Of a DNA stretch of 64,000 nt, positions 17,867-27,166 are shown in pieces; within the stretch, counting starts at the first letter, position 1; each line of letters starts with the position of its first letter. This DNA comes from Leifsonia sp052114085 (GTDB taxonomy: Bacteria > Actinomycetota > Actinomycetes > Actinomycetales > Microbacteriaceae), in the NCBI RefSeq assembly GCF_052114085.1, contig NZ_JBFREB010000001.1, forward strand, positions 3,472,001 through 3,536,000, read 5' to 3'. Both the position numbers and the translations under genes were made by a program. Under the pieces are notes generated by a model that was not told where the DNA came from, made no database searches, and saw only the letters and a list, made by a program, of their open reading frames with translations.

Positions 17867-19544
17867 TCAGGTCGACCGTTGTGCCCTGCGGCACGTCACC
17901 GGGGGCCACGGACTGGGTGTGCACCATGGTCGCCCCCTTGTCCTGCGGGCACGACGGATCGGGTTTCGGGTTCGCCGTCAGACCCAGTTGTGACAGGATT
18001 CCGGTCGCCGCCTGGATCGTCTGCCCCGTGAGGTCGGTGAGCGTCACCTTGCCGCTCGAGACGTGCAATCCGATCGCATCGCCCTCGTGAGCGGACGCGT
18101 TCGCGGCTGGATCCGTGGAGATCACGACGTTGGCGGGCACGCTGGGTGAGTTCTCGGAGGTCGTCGGGCCCACGGTGAAGCCGGCCTGTTGCAACGCCTG
18201 CGTCGCCACGTCGACCGTCATATTGTGCACGTCCGGCACGGTGACGGTCTTCTTGCCGGTGGAGACGTAGACCGTGATGGTGTCGCCGGTGGCGACGACG
18301 ATCCCGGCACCCGGGTCGGTACGGATGACCTGGCCCTGCGAGTAGGTCGGACTCGACTCGGTGGCCTGCACCCACTTCAGCTTCATCTCGTCCAGCTGGG
18401 CGGTCGCCTTGTCCAGCACCTGGCCGGACAGGTTCGGCACCTTGCGCGATGTGTCCGGCATGGTGGTGCTCGGCGCCAGCCGGAGCACCCACGCGAGCAC
18501 GGCCACGATGACGACGGCCATGATCGCGATGCCGGCCCAGATCCAGATGACCGGTGGGCGCCGCTGCGTGCGCGTCATGGTCTGGTCTTCCGCCAGCTGG
18601 CGGAACGCCGCCTCCGGTCCGGAGACCGAGCTGGGCGGAGCGCCGAACAGCGTCTCCGCGAGCTCGTCCTCGTGCTTGCGCTTCGGGACACGACCCGCGG
18701 CAGCCTCTTCGAGGTCGGCGCGGAACTCCGCGACCGTCTGGTAGCGCTCGAAGCGATCCTTGGTCATGGCGCGCGCAACCACGACATCCATCGCGGGCGA
18801 GACCTTGGGGTTGACGGTGCTCGGAGCCACCGCCGTCTCGCTGACGTGCTGGTACGCGATTGCGACCGGAGTGTCGCCGCGGAACGGCGGCCGTCCGGTC
18901 AGCATTTCGAAGAGCACGACACCGGTCGAGTAGAGGTCGGTGCGGGCGTCGACGGACTCGCCCTTCGCCTGTTCCGGCGAGAAGTAACTGGCGGTGCCGA
19001 GCACCGCGGTCGTCTGTGCGACCGTCGCGGACGAGTCGCTGATCGCGCGAGCGATGCCGAAGTCCATGACCTTGACCTGGCCGGCCTTGGTGATCATGAC
19101 GTTGCCGGGCTTGATGTCGCGGTGGACCACCCCGGCGCGGTGGGAGTACTCGAGTGCGGTGAGGATCCCCTCGGTGATGCGCACAGCCTCCGGGATCTCG
19201 AGCGGACCCTTCTTGATCAGGTCTTTCAGGAGGACGCCGTCGACGTGCTCCATCACGATGAAGGGCAGCTGCGCCTCGTGGCCGTTCGGCTCGCGGATGG
19301 TCTCCTCGCCGGCATCGAAGACGCGCACGATCGTCGGGTGCGTCATGCGAGCCGCGGCCTGCGCCTCCTGGCGGAAGCGCGTCCGGAAGGCCGGGTCGGT
19401 CGCCAGCGATGGCTTCAGAAGCTTGATCGCGACGGTGCGACCCAGTCGGCTGTCGGTGCCGCGGTGTACGTCCGACATACCGCCCCGGCCGATGAGTTCG
19501 CCGACCTGATATCGGCCTGCGAGCAGGCGGCTATCTGGGCTCAA
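17850..19544 (-). CDS. pknB: Serine/threonine protein kinase with PASTA repeats (PknB type)
   Basis: This 564-residue receptor kinase controls cell growth and division. The kinase domain has the glycine loop, Lys41, HRDIKPGN at 141-148 and DFG at 161-163. Threonines at 173-179 lie in the activation loop. A membrane span covers about residues 331-354 and three extracellular PASTA repeats run from about 367 to the end. M. tuberculosis PknB has four PASTA repeats, so this one is a repeat shorter. The TTG start at 19544 follows AAGGAG. It is the last gene of the minus-strand fhaA–pknB block. Confidence 0.96.
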   Translation of the reverse strand: MSPDSRLLAGRYQVGELIGRGGMSDVHRGTDSRLGRTVAIKLLKPSLATDPAFRTRFRQEAQAAARMTHPTIVRVFDAGEETIREPNGHEAQLPFIVMEHVDGVLLKDLIKKGPLEIPEAVRITEGILTALEYSHRAGVVHRDIKPGNVMITKAGQVKVMDFGIARAISDSSATVAQTTAVLGTASYFSPEQAKGESVDARTDLYSTGVVLFEMLTGRPPFRGDTPVAIAYQHVSETAVAPSTVNPKVSPAMDVVVARAMTKDRFERYQTVAEFRADLEEAAAGRVPKRKHEDELAETLFGAPPSSVSGPEAAFRQLAEDQTMTRTQRRPPVIWIWAGIAIMAVVIVAVLAWVLRLAPSTTMPDTSRKVPNLSGQVLDKATAQLDEMKLKWVQATESSPTYSQGQVIRTDPGAGIVVATGDTITVYVSTGKKTVTVPDVHNMTVDVATQALQQAGFTVGPTTSENSPSVPANVVISTDPAANASAHEGDAIGLHVSSGKVTLTDLTGQTIQAATGILSQLGLTANPKPDPSCPQDKGATMVHTQSVAPGDVPQGTTVDLTYCSG

Positions 19545-19621
19545 TGCGGACTCCTTCTCGGTGCTGACTCCGGTTAGTGTAGCGGGGCCCGGCTGGATAT
19601 CTCCCCGGGGCTACTCCGCGC

Positions 19622-21355
19622 TCAGCCGCCGTTCCCGTTGTTGCCGCCGCCACCCGCTCCGCCGCCGCCCGCGCCCGGTGCGGGGGTTGAGGCGACGACC
19701 TCGTACGCCAGTGCCGGCGACTGGCCGGACTCGACGGATTCGCCGCAGAAGATCGTGTAGGTCAGCTGATACGTTGCGGCGGCGCTGGGAGACCAGACCA
19801 TCTTGGTGTCGTTGACCGGCGTCTGCGGCTGCCCGTTGATGTACAGACGACGGCCGACCATGTTTTGCCCGGCCGGGCAGGTTGCCGAACCGAAGTTCAC
19901 GGTGATCTGCGAGTTCGGCGCGCCCTGACCGGAGGGCGGTGTCGCCGAGACGGTGTCCGTTGGGGTGGGGATCGGCGCGACGGGTCCATAGACCTTCACT
20001 GCGATTGTGGAGCCCTTCGGCACCGGGCCGGTGGGGTTGACCGAGTACACCTTGTTGGCCTGGTCCTGCGTGGTCGCGGCGTTGCCCTGCGAGACGTCCG
20101 CGACCATCCCGAGCTGCTGGAGCTTGTCGCGCGCCTGGTCCGCGGTGAGGCCGAGGAAGTCGCTCTCGGTAATCTGCACCGTGTTGCTCGTGGGCGTGGG
20201 CTTCGGAGACGGCGACGACGGCTGTGAGGTCGGCGTGGTCGGTGGTGTCGAGGAGGGTGCGGCCTTCGGCTGCGCCACGAGAGTGATGATCGTGCCGATG
20301 AGGACCAGCGCCAGCAGCGCGATCAGCGCGATGAGCGGCCAGGTCCAGCGACTGCGCTTGCGCTCCTCGACGGGAGCGATCGTCTCCTCCTCGACGACCG
20401 GTGCGACCGCGGTCGCGGGCAGCACGGTCGTGGCCTGGGTGGGTGCCGGAGCAGGCGACTGCATGAGCACGGTGGCCGCGTCGGTCGCGGCTGCCGCGCC
20501 GAGGATGGCCGGGACGGACGCCGCTGCGGCACGCACGTCCCCGCGTCGCAGGGCCTGCGCCGCACGCGCGAGGTGCGCAGCCGATGCCGGGCGATCGGCC
20601 GGGTTCTTGGCGATGCAGGCGAAGACCAGATTGCGGACCGGCTCGGCGACCGTGGCCGGGAGCTCCGGCGGGGCCTCGTTGATCTGCGCCATGGCGATCG
20701 CGACCTGCGACTCGCCGGTGAAGGGCCGGCGGCCCGCGAGGCATTCGTAGGCGACGATGCCGAGGGAGTAGATGTCGGTCGTCGGCGACGCGGGGTGACC
20801 GGACGCCTGCTCCGGAGAGAGGTACTGCACGGTGCCCATCACCTGGCCGGTGGCCGTCAGCGGCACCTGATCGGCGATCCGGGCGATGCCGAAGTCGGTG
20901 ATCTTGACGCGGCCGTCCGGCGTGATCAGCAGGTTGCCCGGCTTGATGTCGCGGTGGACGAGACCGGCTGCGTGCGCGGCGTGGAGCGCGGCGGCGGTCT
21001 GGGCGACGATGTCGAGCGTTCGGTCGGTGCTGAGGACGTGCTCCCGCTCCAGGATGCTGGACAGGGCCTCGCCGGGGACGAGCTCCATCACCAGGAAGGC
21101 GCTGCCGTCCTCCTCGCCGTAGTCGTACACGTTGGCGATGCCCTCGTGGTTGACGAGGGCGGCGTGGCGGGCCTCGGCGCGGAAGCGCTCGAGGAAGCCG
21201 GGGTCGCCGAGGTACTCGTCCTTGAGGATCTTGATGGCGACGGTACGACCGATGACGAGGTCAGTGGCCTGCCACACCTCGCCCATTCCGCCGATCGCGA
21301 TCCGCGACTGCAGCTCGTAACGTCCCCCGAAGGTGAGCCCTGCTGTGGGTCTCAT
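19622..21355 (-). CDS. pknA: Serine/threonine protein kinase (PknA position) with PASTA and extra C-terminal domain
   Basis: This 577-residue kinase has Lys42, HRDIKPGN with Asp136, DFG at 154-156, and a membrane span at about 338-360. Outside lie one PASTA repeat (about 396-460), then a Pro/Thr linker, an extra ~90-residue region with two cysteines (ATCPAGQ, IFCGES) and a Gly/Asn-rich tail. The PASTA repeat and C-terminal region are absent from mycobacterial PknA. Its start overlaps the pbpA stop (ATGA), so it is coupled to pbpA. Confidence 0.94.
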   Translation of the reverse strand: MRPTAGLTFGGRYELQSRIAIGGMGEVWQATDLVIGRTVAIKILKDEYLGDPGFLERFRAEARHAALVNHEGIANVYDYGEEDGSAFLVMELVPGEALSSILEREHVLSTDRTLDIVAQTAAALHAAHAAGLVHRDIKPGNLLITPDGRVKITDFGIARIADQVPLTATGQVMGTVQYLSPEQASGHPASPTTDIYSLGIVAYECLAGRRPFTGESQVAIAMAQINEAPPELPATVAEPVRNLVFACIAKNPADRPASAAHLARAAQALRRGDVRAAAASVPAILGAAAATDAATVLMQSPAPAPTQATTVLPATAVAPVVEEETIAPVEERKRSRWTWPLIALIALLALVLIGTIITLVAQPKAAPSSTPPTTPTSQPSSPSPKPTPTSNTVQITESDFLGLTADQARDKLQQLGMVADVSQGNAATTQDQANKVYSVNPTGPVPKGSTIAVKVYGPVAPIPTPTDTVSATPPSGQGAPNSQITVNFGSATCPAGQNMVGRRLYINGQPQTPVNDTKMVWSPSAAATYQLTYTIFCGESVESGQSPALAYEVVASTPAPGAGGGGAGGGGNNGNGG

Positions 21356-22806
21356 TTATTCAGCACCGCCTCTAGTACTTTCCTCGCGATCGGAGCGGCG
21401 ACCGAGTTACCCGTGCCGCTCTGACCCTGTCCACCGCCATTTTCGACAACTACCGCCACAGCGAACTCCGGGTCGTTCGCCGGCGCGAAACCGGTGAACC
21501 ACAGCGTGTAGGGATCGCCCTCCCCGTTCTGCGCCGTGCCCGTCTTACCGCCGACCTGAACCCCACCTATTCTTGCATTGCTCGCTACGCCGTGATCGAC
21601 GCCGTCCACCATCATCTGCTTGATCGTGTCGGCGTTCTGCTGGCTCAGCGGCCGCGAGAATTCTTTGGGCTGGAAGCTCTCCTCGGTCTGCAGATCGGCC
21701 GACCGGATCGAGTCCACGAGATTGGGCGTCATCAGCGTGCCGCCGTTGGCGATCGCCGCGGACACCATTGCCATCTGCAGGGGAGTCGCGCGGTCATCCA
21801 TCTGTCCGAACGAGCCGAGCGCGCGCTCCGCCGGGTCGGTGTAGAGCGGGTAGACGCTCTTCTCGACCGGGATCGGGATGCTCAGCGACTGGTTGAAGCC
21901 GAACTTGTCGGCCTGGTCCTTGATGACCTCGGGCTTCAGCAACATCCCCAACTCGGCGAAGGGGATGTTGCAGGACAGGATCTGCGCGGTCGCGATCGAG
22001 ACGGTCGCTCCGGGGCCGCAGGTCGTCAGCGAGTCGTTCTTGACGATCGTGCCGGAGCCTGGAAGCGGAAGCGATGCTGGGTTCGGCAGCTGGCTGTCTT
22101 TCGTGTACTGGCCCGTGCCGAAAGCGGATGCGCTCATCACCGGCTTGAACGTCGATCCGGGCGGGTTCAGGTTTCCGCCGATGCCGCGGTTGATCAGCGG
22201 GTCGCCCGGAGCCGCGAGCAGCTGCTGGTACGCCGCATCGACGGCCTTGCCGTCGTGCGACGCGAGAGTGTTCGGATCGTACGTCGGCTTGGACACCATC
22301 GCCAGGATCTTGCCGGTCTTGGGTTCCAGCAGCACAACCGCGCCCTGCTGGTCGCCGAGCGCATCCCAGGCCGCCTGCTGCGCCACCGGGTCGATGGTGG
22401 TCTCGACGGCGGCGCCCTGCGGGTTCTTCCCGGTCAGGATGGCGTTGATGCGGTCGAAGAACTGCGAGTTCGCCGAGCCGCTGAGCTTCGCGTTGAGGGC
22501 GCCCTCCAGCCCGGTCGGCTCGCCGTTGATCGGGAAGAAGCCGGTGACCGCCGAGTACAGGGGCCCGTTGCTGTACACGCGCTGCCACTTGTAGACGTCG
22601 TTGGAGGGCACGGACTGGGCGATCGGCTGGCCGCCGACGAGGATGGCTCCGCGCTGTGCGGAATAGCTGTCGTTCAGGGCGCGGGTGTTGCGTGCGTCCG
22701 CGTTGAGCGAGTCGGCCTGGAACACCTGCAGGATCGTCGTCGAGACGAGGAGCGCCAAGAACATCCCGAGCACGATCACGCTCACGCGCTTGATCTCACG
22801 GTTCAT
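21352..22806 (-). CDS. pbpA: Penicillin-binding protein 2 / PbpA transpeptidase
   Basis: This 484-residue class B PBP cross-links peptidoglycan. It has an N-terminal membrane anchor (about residues 8-28), a dimerisation region, and the transpeptidase motifs S218-STFK (PPGSTFKPV), SCN at 278-280 and KTGTAQN from residue 421. It is paired with the SEDS protein encoded immediately upstream, with only one base between the genes. Its stop overlaps the pknA start. Confidence 0.97.
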   Translation of the reverse strand: MNREIKRVSVIVLGMFLALLVSTTILQVFQADSLNADARNTRALNDSYSAQRGAILVGGQPIAQSVPSNDVYKWQRVYSNGPLYSAVTGFFPINGEPTGLEGALNAKLSGSANSQFFDRINAILTGKNPQGAAVETTIDPVAQQAAWDALGDQQGAVVLLEPKTGKILAMVSKPTYDPNTLASHDGKAVDAAYQQLLAAPGDPLINRGIGGNLNPPGSTFKPVMSASAFGTGQYTKDSQLPNPASLPLPGSGTIVKNDSLTTCGPGATVSIATAQILSCNIPFAELGMLLKPEVIKDQADKFGFNQSLSIPIPVEKSVYPLYTDPAERALGSFGQMDDRATPLQMAMVSAAIANGGTLMTPNLVDSIRSADLQTEESFQPKEFSRPLSQQNADTIKQMMVDGVDHGVASNARIGGVQVGGKTGTAQNGEGDPYTLWFTGFAPANDPEFAVAVVVENGGGQGQSGTGNSVAAPIARKVLEAVLNK

Positions 22807-22807
22807 G

Positions 22808-24211
22808 TCAGCTCACCACCAGCCGAGGTTGATTGCGGACAGTGTCGGACAGTCTCAGGAGCAGGGCCACGATGATCCAGTTGGCGACGAGCGACGAGCC
22901 GCCGGCCGCGAGGAAGGGCGTGGTCAGGCCGGTCAGCGGGATGACGCGGGTGACGCCGCCGATGACGATGAAGCACTGCAGGGCGACCGTGAACGAGAGC
23001 CCGACGGCGAGCAGCTTGCCGAAGTCGTCCTGACCCGAGAAGCCGATGCGCAGGCCGCGCGAGACGAAGACGATGTACAGGGCCAGGATGGCGAAGAGGC
23101 CGGCGAGGCCGAGCTCCTCTCCGAGGCTCGCGATGATGTAGTCGCTCTGCGAGACGGGCGTGATCCACGGCTGGCCCTGTCCGAGCCCCGTGCCGATCAG
23201 GCCGCCCTGTGCAAGGCCGAAGAGGCCCTGCACGAGCTGGAAGCTGCCGCCCTGCGCGTCGTACACGTTCTGCGAGAACGGCGACAGCCAGTTCGCGAAG
23301 CGGTCGTGCACGTACGGCAGCACCTGGCTGGCGATGACGGCGCCGCCGATGATGAGCAGCAGACCCAGGATCACCCAGCTGATGCGGGACGTCGCTACGT
23401 AGAGCATGACGAGGAACAGGCCGAAGATCAGCAGACCGGTACCGAGGTCGCGCTGGAACACGATGACCGCCATCGCCATCAACCAGACGACGAGGAGGGG
23501 GCCGAGGTCGCGGGCGCGTGGGAACCGGATCCCGAGGAACTTCTTGCCCACGGCCGACAGCGAGTCGCGCGCCTGCACCAGATAGCCGGCGAAGAACACC
23601 GCAAGGCACAGTTTGGCGATCTCACCCGGCTGGAAGCTGAACGGCCCGATCCCGATCCAGACACGGGCGCCGTAGATCTCCTTGCCGATGCCCGGCAGCA
23701 TCGGAAGCAGCAGGAGCACCAGCGCCGCGAAGCCGAACAGGTAGGTGTACCGCTGCAGGATGCGGTGGTTGCGGATGAGCATCACGACGAGGATCGCGCA
23801 GATAATCGCGATGGCGCTCCACACGATCTGCTTGATGCCCGCGCTGTCCCAGCCGGAGTCTTTGTAGTGGATGTCGATGCGATAGATCTCGGCGATGCCG
23901 ATCCCGGTGAGGAGCGTGGCGATCGGCAGCAGGAACGGGTCGGCTTGGGGCGCCACGAACCGGAGCGCGATGTGCATCCCGACGACGAGCGCGGAGAGCC
24001 CCGCGCCCAGGTAGACGAGCGTGAGATCGACGTGGCCGAGCGCGCCCAGCTGGACGAGCACGATGGCCGCGGCGTTGATGGCGCACGCGATGACGAGGAG
24101 GAACAGCTCCAGGTTGCGAAGCTTGGCGGGCAGGCGCAGCCGTTTCACCGGACCGGTGGCGGTCCGGGGCGTCCCCTGCTGACGCGCGGCGGTTCTATTG
24201 TCCGTGGGCAT
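22808..24211 (-). CDS. rodA: SEDS peptidoglycan glycosyltransferase (RodA/FtsW family)
   Basis: This 467-residue polytopic membrane protein polymerises glycan strands with its partner class B PBP. About ten membrane spans are visible, with SEDS landmarks such as GARVWIGIGPFSFQPGEIAK, FQRDLGTGLLIF and the C-terminal PLTGLTTPFLAAGGSSL. It lies in the syntenic rodA slot between pstP and pbpA, overlapping pstP by 17 bases. Confidence 0.96.
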   Translation of the reverse strand: MPTDNRTAARQQGTPRTATGPVKRLRLPAKLRNLELFLLVIACAINAAAIVLVQLGALGHVDLTLVYLGAGLSALVVGMHIALRFVAPQADPFLLPIATLLTGIGIAEIYRIDIHYKDSGWDSAGIKQIVWSAIAIICAILVVMLIRNHRILQRYTYLFGFAALVLLLLPMLPGIGKEIYGARVWIGIGPFSFQPGEIAKLCLAVFFAGYLVQARDSLSAVGKKFLGIRFPRARDLGPLLVVWLMAMAVIVFQRDLGTGLLIFGLFLVMLYVATSRISWVILGLLLIIGGAVIASQVLPYVHDRFANWLSPFSQNVYDAQGGSFQLVQGLFGLAQGGLIGTGLGQGQPWITPVSQSDYIIASLGEELGLAGLFAILALYIVFVSRGLRIGFSGQDDFGKLLAVGLSFTVALQCFIVIGGVTRVIPLTGLTTPFLAAGGSSLVANWIIVALLLRLSDTVRNQPRLVVS

Positions 24212-25445
24212 CGCTCAGCTGCTCCACGATCGTCTTGGCCGCCTGAAGGTCGTCGGCGTTGATGGTCTGCTCGACCTGCTGCTTGTCGTACTCCGGGAGA
24301 TCGTCGACCGTCACGTTCGACTCCTCGTACAGGTGTGACAGGCCGATCGGCCCGATGCCCTGCTGCACCCCCTGGTAGATGGCGACCTTGCCGTCCGGAG
24401 TCATACCGACGTAGTAGCGGGACTGCGTCCACTGGTATCCGAGAAAGATGGCCAGCACGATCGCGACCACCAGGGCGATGAGACCGACCATCCAGGTGAG
24501 GCGACGCCGCCGGGCTCGCCGGGCATCCTCCTCGATGAGCTCGTCGAGGTAGTCCTCCGACTGCGGCTCGAAGTGGGTGGGGCCGGTGGCCGGACGGATG
24601 GGATGCAGCCGGAGGCCCGGCAGGCGTGCTGCGCGGGTCGTCGGTTTGGGCTCCGCACCGAATTGCAGGGGTGATGCGGCGGAACCGACCGTCACCGGCT
24701 CCTTCAGGACTTCGCCGCGGGCCGTGTCCGCGATGTCCAGGACGACGGCGGTGACGTTGTCCGGCGCTCCGGCGTCGAGGCTCTGCTTGAGCAGACGCTC
24801 TGCGACCTGCCTCGGGCCGTCCTTCGAGGCGAGAGCGGCGAGCATGTCGTCGTGCTTCACCACGCCGCTGAGGCCGTCGGAGCAGATCAGCCACCGGTCG
24901 CCGGGTTGCGTGTCGAGCGTCCAGGTGTCGATCTCGGGGGACGCATCCACATCCCCGAGCACGCGCATCAGGACGGAGCGGCGGGGGTGGACCATCGCCT
25001 CCTCCTCGGTGATGCGGCCGCTGTCGACGAGGCGCTGCACGAAGGTGTGGTCGGTCGTGACCTGCTTGAGTTCGCCGTCCCGGAACAGATAGATGCGGGA
25101 GTCGCCGATGTGGGCGAACGCGATCTGGTCGGCCACGCGGACCATCGCGCTGACGGTGGTCCCCATCCCGGTGAGCTCCGGATGCTCGAACACGGTCTCG
25201 GCGAGGAGCGAGTTGGCGGCGATGAGCGCGGACTGGAGGGCGAACTCCGCCTCTGCCGGGGAGTCGTACTCACGGTCGGCTTCGCGGATGCGGTTCACGG
25301 CGATCGCGGAGGCGACGTCGCCGCCCGCGTGGCCGCCCATCCCGTCGGCGACGACGAACAGGTCGTGACCGGCGTAGCCGGAGTCCTGGTTGTTCGAGCG
25401 GATCTTCCCGACGTGGGAGAGGGCCGCCGCCTTGTTGGCCGCCAC
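24195..25445 (-). CDS. pstP: PP2C-type serine/threonine phosphatase PstP
   Basis: This 416-residue protein phosphatase reverses phosphorylation by PknA and PknB. The catalytic PPM domain (about residues 1-240) has the metal-binding motifs SNNQDSG, VVADGMGGHAGG, HIGDSRIYLFRDG, CSDGLSG and GAPDNVTAVV. A membrane span lies near residues 318-340, followed by an extracellular segment of about 75 residues. The GTG start at 25445 gives the family N-terminus. It lies 3 bases from fhaB. Confidence 0.96.
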   Translation of the reverse strand: MAANKAAALSHVGKIRSNNQDSGYAGHDLFVVADGMGGHAGGDVASAIAVNRIREADREYDSPAEAEFALQSALIAANSLLAETVFEHPELTGMGTTVSAMVRVADQIAFAHIGDSRIYLFRDGELKQVTTDHTFVQRLVDSGRITEEEAMVHPRRSVLMRVLGDVDASPEIDTWTLDTQPGDRWLICSDGLSGVVKHDDMLAALASKDGPRQVAERLLKQSLDAGAPDNVTAVVLDIADTARGEVLKEPVTVGSAASPLQFGAEPKPTTRAARLPGLRLHPIRPATGPTHFEPQSEDYLDELIEEDARRARRRRLTWMVGLIALVVAIVLAIFLGYQWTQSRYYVGMTPDGKVAIYQGVQQGIGPIGLSHLYEESNVTVDDLPEYDKQQVEQTINADDLQAAKTIVEQLSDAHGQ

Positions 25446-25448
25446 CGG

Positions 25449-26045
25449 TTACCGCCGCAGCTCGAACGTCGTCGTACCGATCTTGATCGGCGTGTCGAGT
25501 GGGACCTGGGTGGGGACCGTCACGCGGCGGCCGTCGAGGAACGTGCCGTTCGTGGAGTCGAGATCCTGGATCATCCACTCGTCGTTCCAGAGGAGCAGGC
25601 GGGCGTGGTGGGTGGAGGTGTAGTCGTCTCGGATGACGAGGTTTGACTCGCTGGAGCGGCCGATCGTGATCGGGTCGCGGCCCAGGGGGAGTTCGGTCCC
25701 GGCCCGAGGTCCGGACGTGATGACGAGGCGGCGGGCGGTCTGCACGCTCGCGTTGGTGTGGCCGGTTGCGCGGTTGGCTCCGGCAGGAAGCGACGAGACC
25801 GGCGCGGCCTTCATGACCGGCTCGGTCGGCCCGGCCGGTGGTGCGCCCGCGGGCACGGGGACACTCGCTGCGGTGGACGCCGGGAACGGGGAGGCGGAGC
25901 CGGACGCCGGCTGTTCGGGCAGCTTGCGGACGCGCTGCCCGAACAGGTCGGTGCGCAGCGCGTACACGATCCCGAAGACGAACAGCCACAGCAGCAGGAG
26001 GAAGCCGAACCGCAGCACCAGCAGGGTCAGCTCGCTGGGGTTCAC
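25449..26045 (-). CDS. fhaB: FHA-domain protein FhaB (FipA)
   Basis: This 198-residue protein has an N-terminal membrane span (about residues 9-29), a Pro/Ala-rich linker and a C-terminal FHA domain (about 107-195). The phosphothreonine-binding motifs are IGRSSESNLVI, STHHARL and LDSTNGTFLDG. FHA proteins at this locus bind phosphorylated kinase substrates and link PknA/PknB to division. The GTG start at 26045 overlaps the fhaA stop by 4 bases. Confidence 0.95.
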   Translation of the reverse strand: MNPSELTLLVLRFGFLLLLWLFVFGIVYALRTDLFGQRVRKLPEQPASGSASPFPASTAASVPVPAGAPPAGPTEPVMKAAPVSSLPAGANRATGHTNASVQTARRLVITSGPRAGTELPLGRDPITIGRSSESNLVIRDDYTSTHHARLLLWNDEWMIQDLDSTNGTFLDGRRVTVPTQVPLDTPIKIGTTTFELRR

Positions 26046-26779
26046 GAGGGACTCCAGAAGTTGCCGACGTCGTGGCGCCGCGTGGGGTCGACGGTCTGCC
26101 CGCGCGAGGCCGGCGCGGCCTGCGGGAGCACGCGGAAGACGATGCGCGTTCGACCGAGGGTGATCACCGACTCCGGCTCCAGGATCGCCTTGCGGAGCGG
26201 CTGACCGTCGAGCTTCGTGCCGTTCGTGGAGCCGAGGTCTTCCACCTGGGCGCGGCGCCCATCCCAGGTGATCATGACGTGCTTGCGGGAGATGCCGGTG
26301 TCATCCACGGTGATGTCCGCCTCGGCGCCGCGGCCGACGACTGTGCGCGAGTGGCTCAACGGGTAGTGCCGGCCGTCGATGTCGAGGACCGGCGTCCAGG
26401 CGACGTCGCCTTTCACGTTCTCGGACTCGACCTGCAGCATCCCCACGGTCAGGTCGGCGTCCTCTTCGAGGTCGATCGAGATGCCGCCGGCGAACTGATA
26501 ATGCTGGGCGGCGGCGTGCTTCTGGACGAAGTCGATCAGCTCGTCGGTGAGCGCGGCGCCCATCGATCGCATGCGGTCGTAGTCGTCGTGCGCCATGCGC
26601 AGGAGGAACCGGTTGGGCGCGAGGACACGGTCGCGCGCGACGACCGCCGCCTTGGTGTCCATCTCCTTGCGGAGGGCGCTGGAGAGCTCGACCGGCTGCA
26701 GCCCGGAGCGGAACGTCTTCGCGAACGCGCCATTGACGGCGCGCTCGAGCCCACGCTCGAAGTTGTCCAGAATGCCCAC
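26042..26779 (-). CDS. fhaA: FhaA: DUF3662 and FHA domain protein
   Basis: This 245-residue protein has an N-terminal DUF3662 domain (about residues 1-115, starting with GILDNFERGLERAVNG) and a C-terminal FHA domain with VVGRGAEADITV, GISRKHVMI and LGSTNGTKLDG. It is the first gene of the phosphosignalling block, and its relative FhaA regulates peptidoglycan precursor flipping by MviN in mycobacteria. The GTG at 26779 matches the family N-terminus; an ATG at 26812 in frame is an alternative. Confidence 0.94.
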   Translation of the reverse strand: MGILDNFERGLERAVNGAFAKTFRSGLQPVELSSALRKEMDTKAAVVARDRVLAPNRFLLRMAHDDYDRMRSMGAALTDELIDFVQKHAAAQHYQFAGGISIDLEEDADLTVGMLQVESENVKGDVAWTPVLDIDGRHYPLSHSRTVVGRGAEADITVDDTGISRKHVMITWDGRRAQVEDLGSTNGTKLDGQPLRKAILEPESVITLGRTRIVFRVLPQAAPASRGQTVDPTRRHDVGNFWSPS

Positions 26780-26920
26780 AGTCTCCCGCTCCCGGTCGTT
26801 GACTACATGCATGTTAGTCGGAACCCTGGGAAACCCACTGGCTATCGGGTGAAGATCAGCCGTCGGGAGGACGCCACGATTCGTGAAGCATCCGAGCACC
26901 GTGTTAGAGTTCCTGGGTTC

Positions 26921-27004
26921 GCGCGAGTGGCGGAATTGGCAGACGCGCTGGCTTCAGGTGCCAGTGCCCGCAAGGGCGTGGGGGTTCAAGTCCCCCCTCG
27001 CGCA
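26921..27004 (+). tRNA. tRNA-Leu (CAG)
   Basis: An 84-base class II tRNA has acceptor strands GCGCGAG/CTCGCGC, an anticodon stem CTGGC/GCCAG around TTCAGGT and a long variable arm (GCCCGCAAGGGC). The anticodon is CAG. CCA is not encoded. A -10-like TAGAGT lies at 26905-26910. Confidence 0.96.
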
Positions 27005-27061
27005 CGGACGTTGTTTCAGGAAATCCGGGAAACGGATTCACGGAATTGCGAAGCGAACAAG

Positions 27062-27100
27062 AAAGGGCCGGTCCGACTCGAAAGTCGGACCGGCCCTTTT
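27062..27100. terminator. Strong intrinsic terminator, probably bidirectional
   Basis: A perfect 17-bp stem (27062-27078 with 27083-27099) encloses the stable tetraloop CGAA. It starts with AAAGGGCC and ends in GGCCCTTTT, giving a T tract in both directions. It lies between tRNA-Leu (+) and the convergent LAXTG-protein gene (-), so it can end both transcripts. Confidence 0.93.
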
Positions 27101-27166
27101 GTGCGATGCGGACATCGCATATCGCCCGGTCGATGCGATGAGCGTCGTCACCGTCGGCCGGAATGC

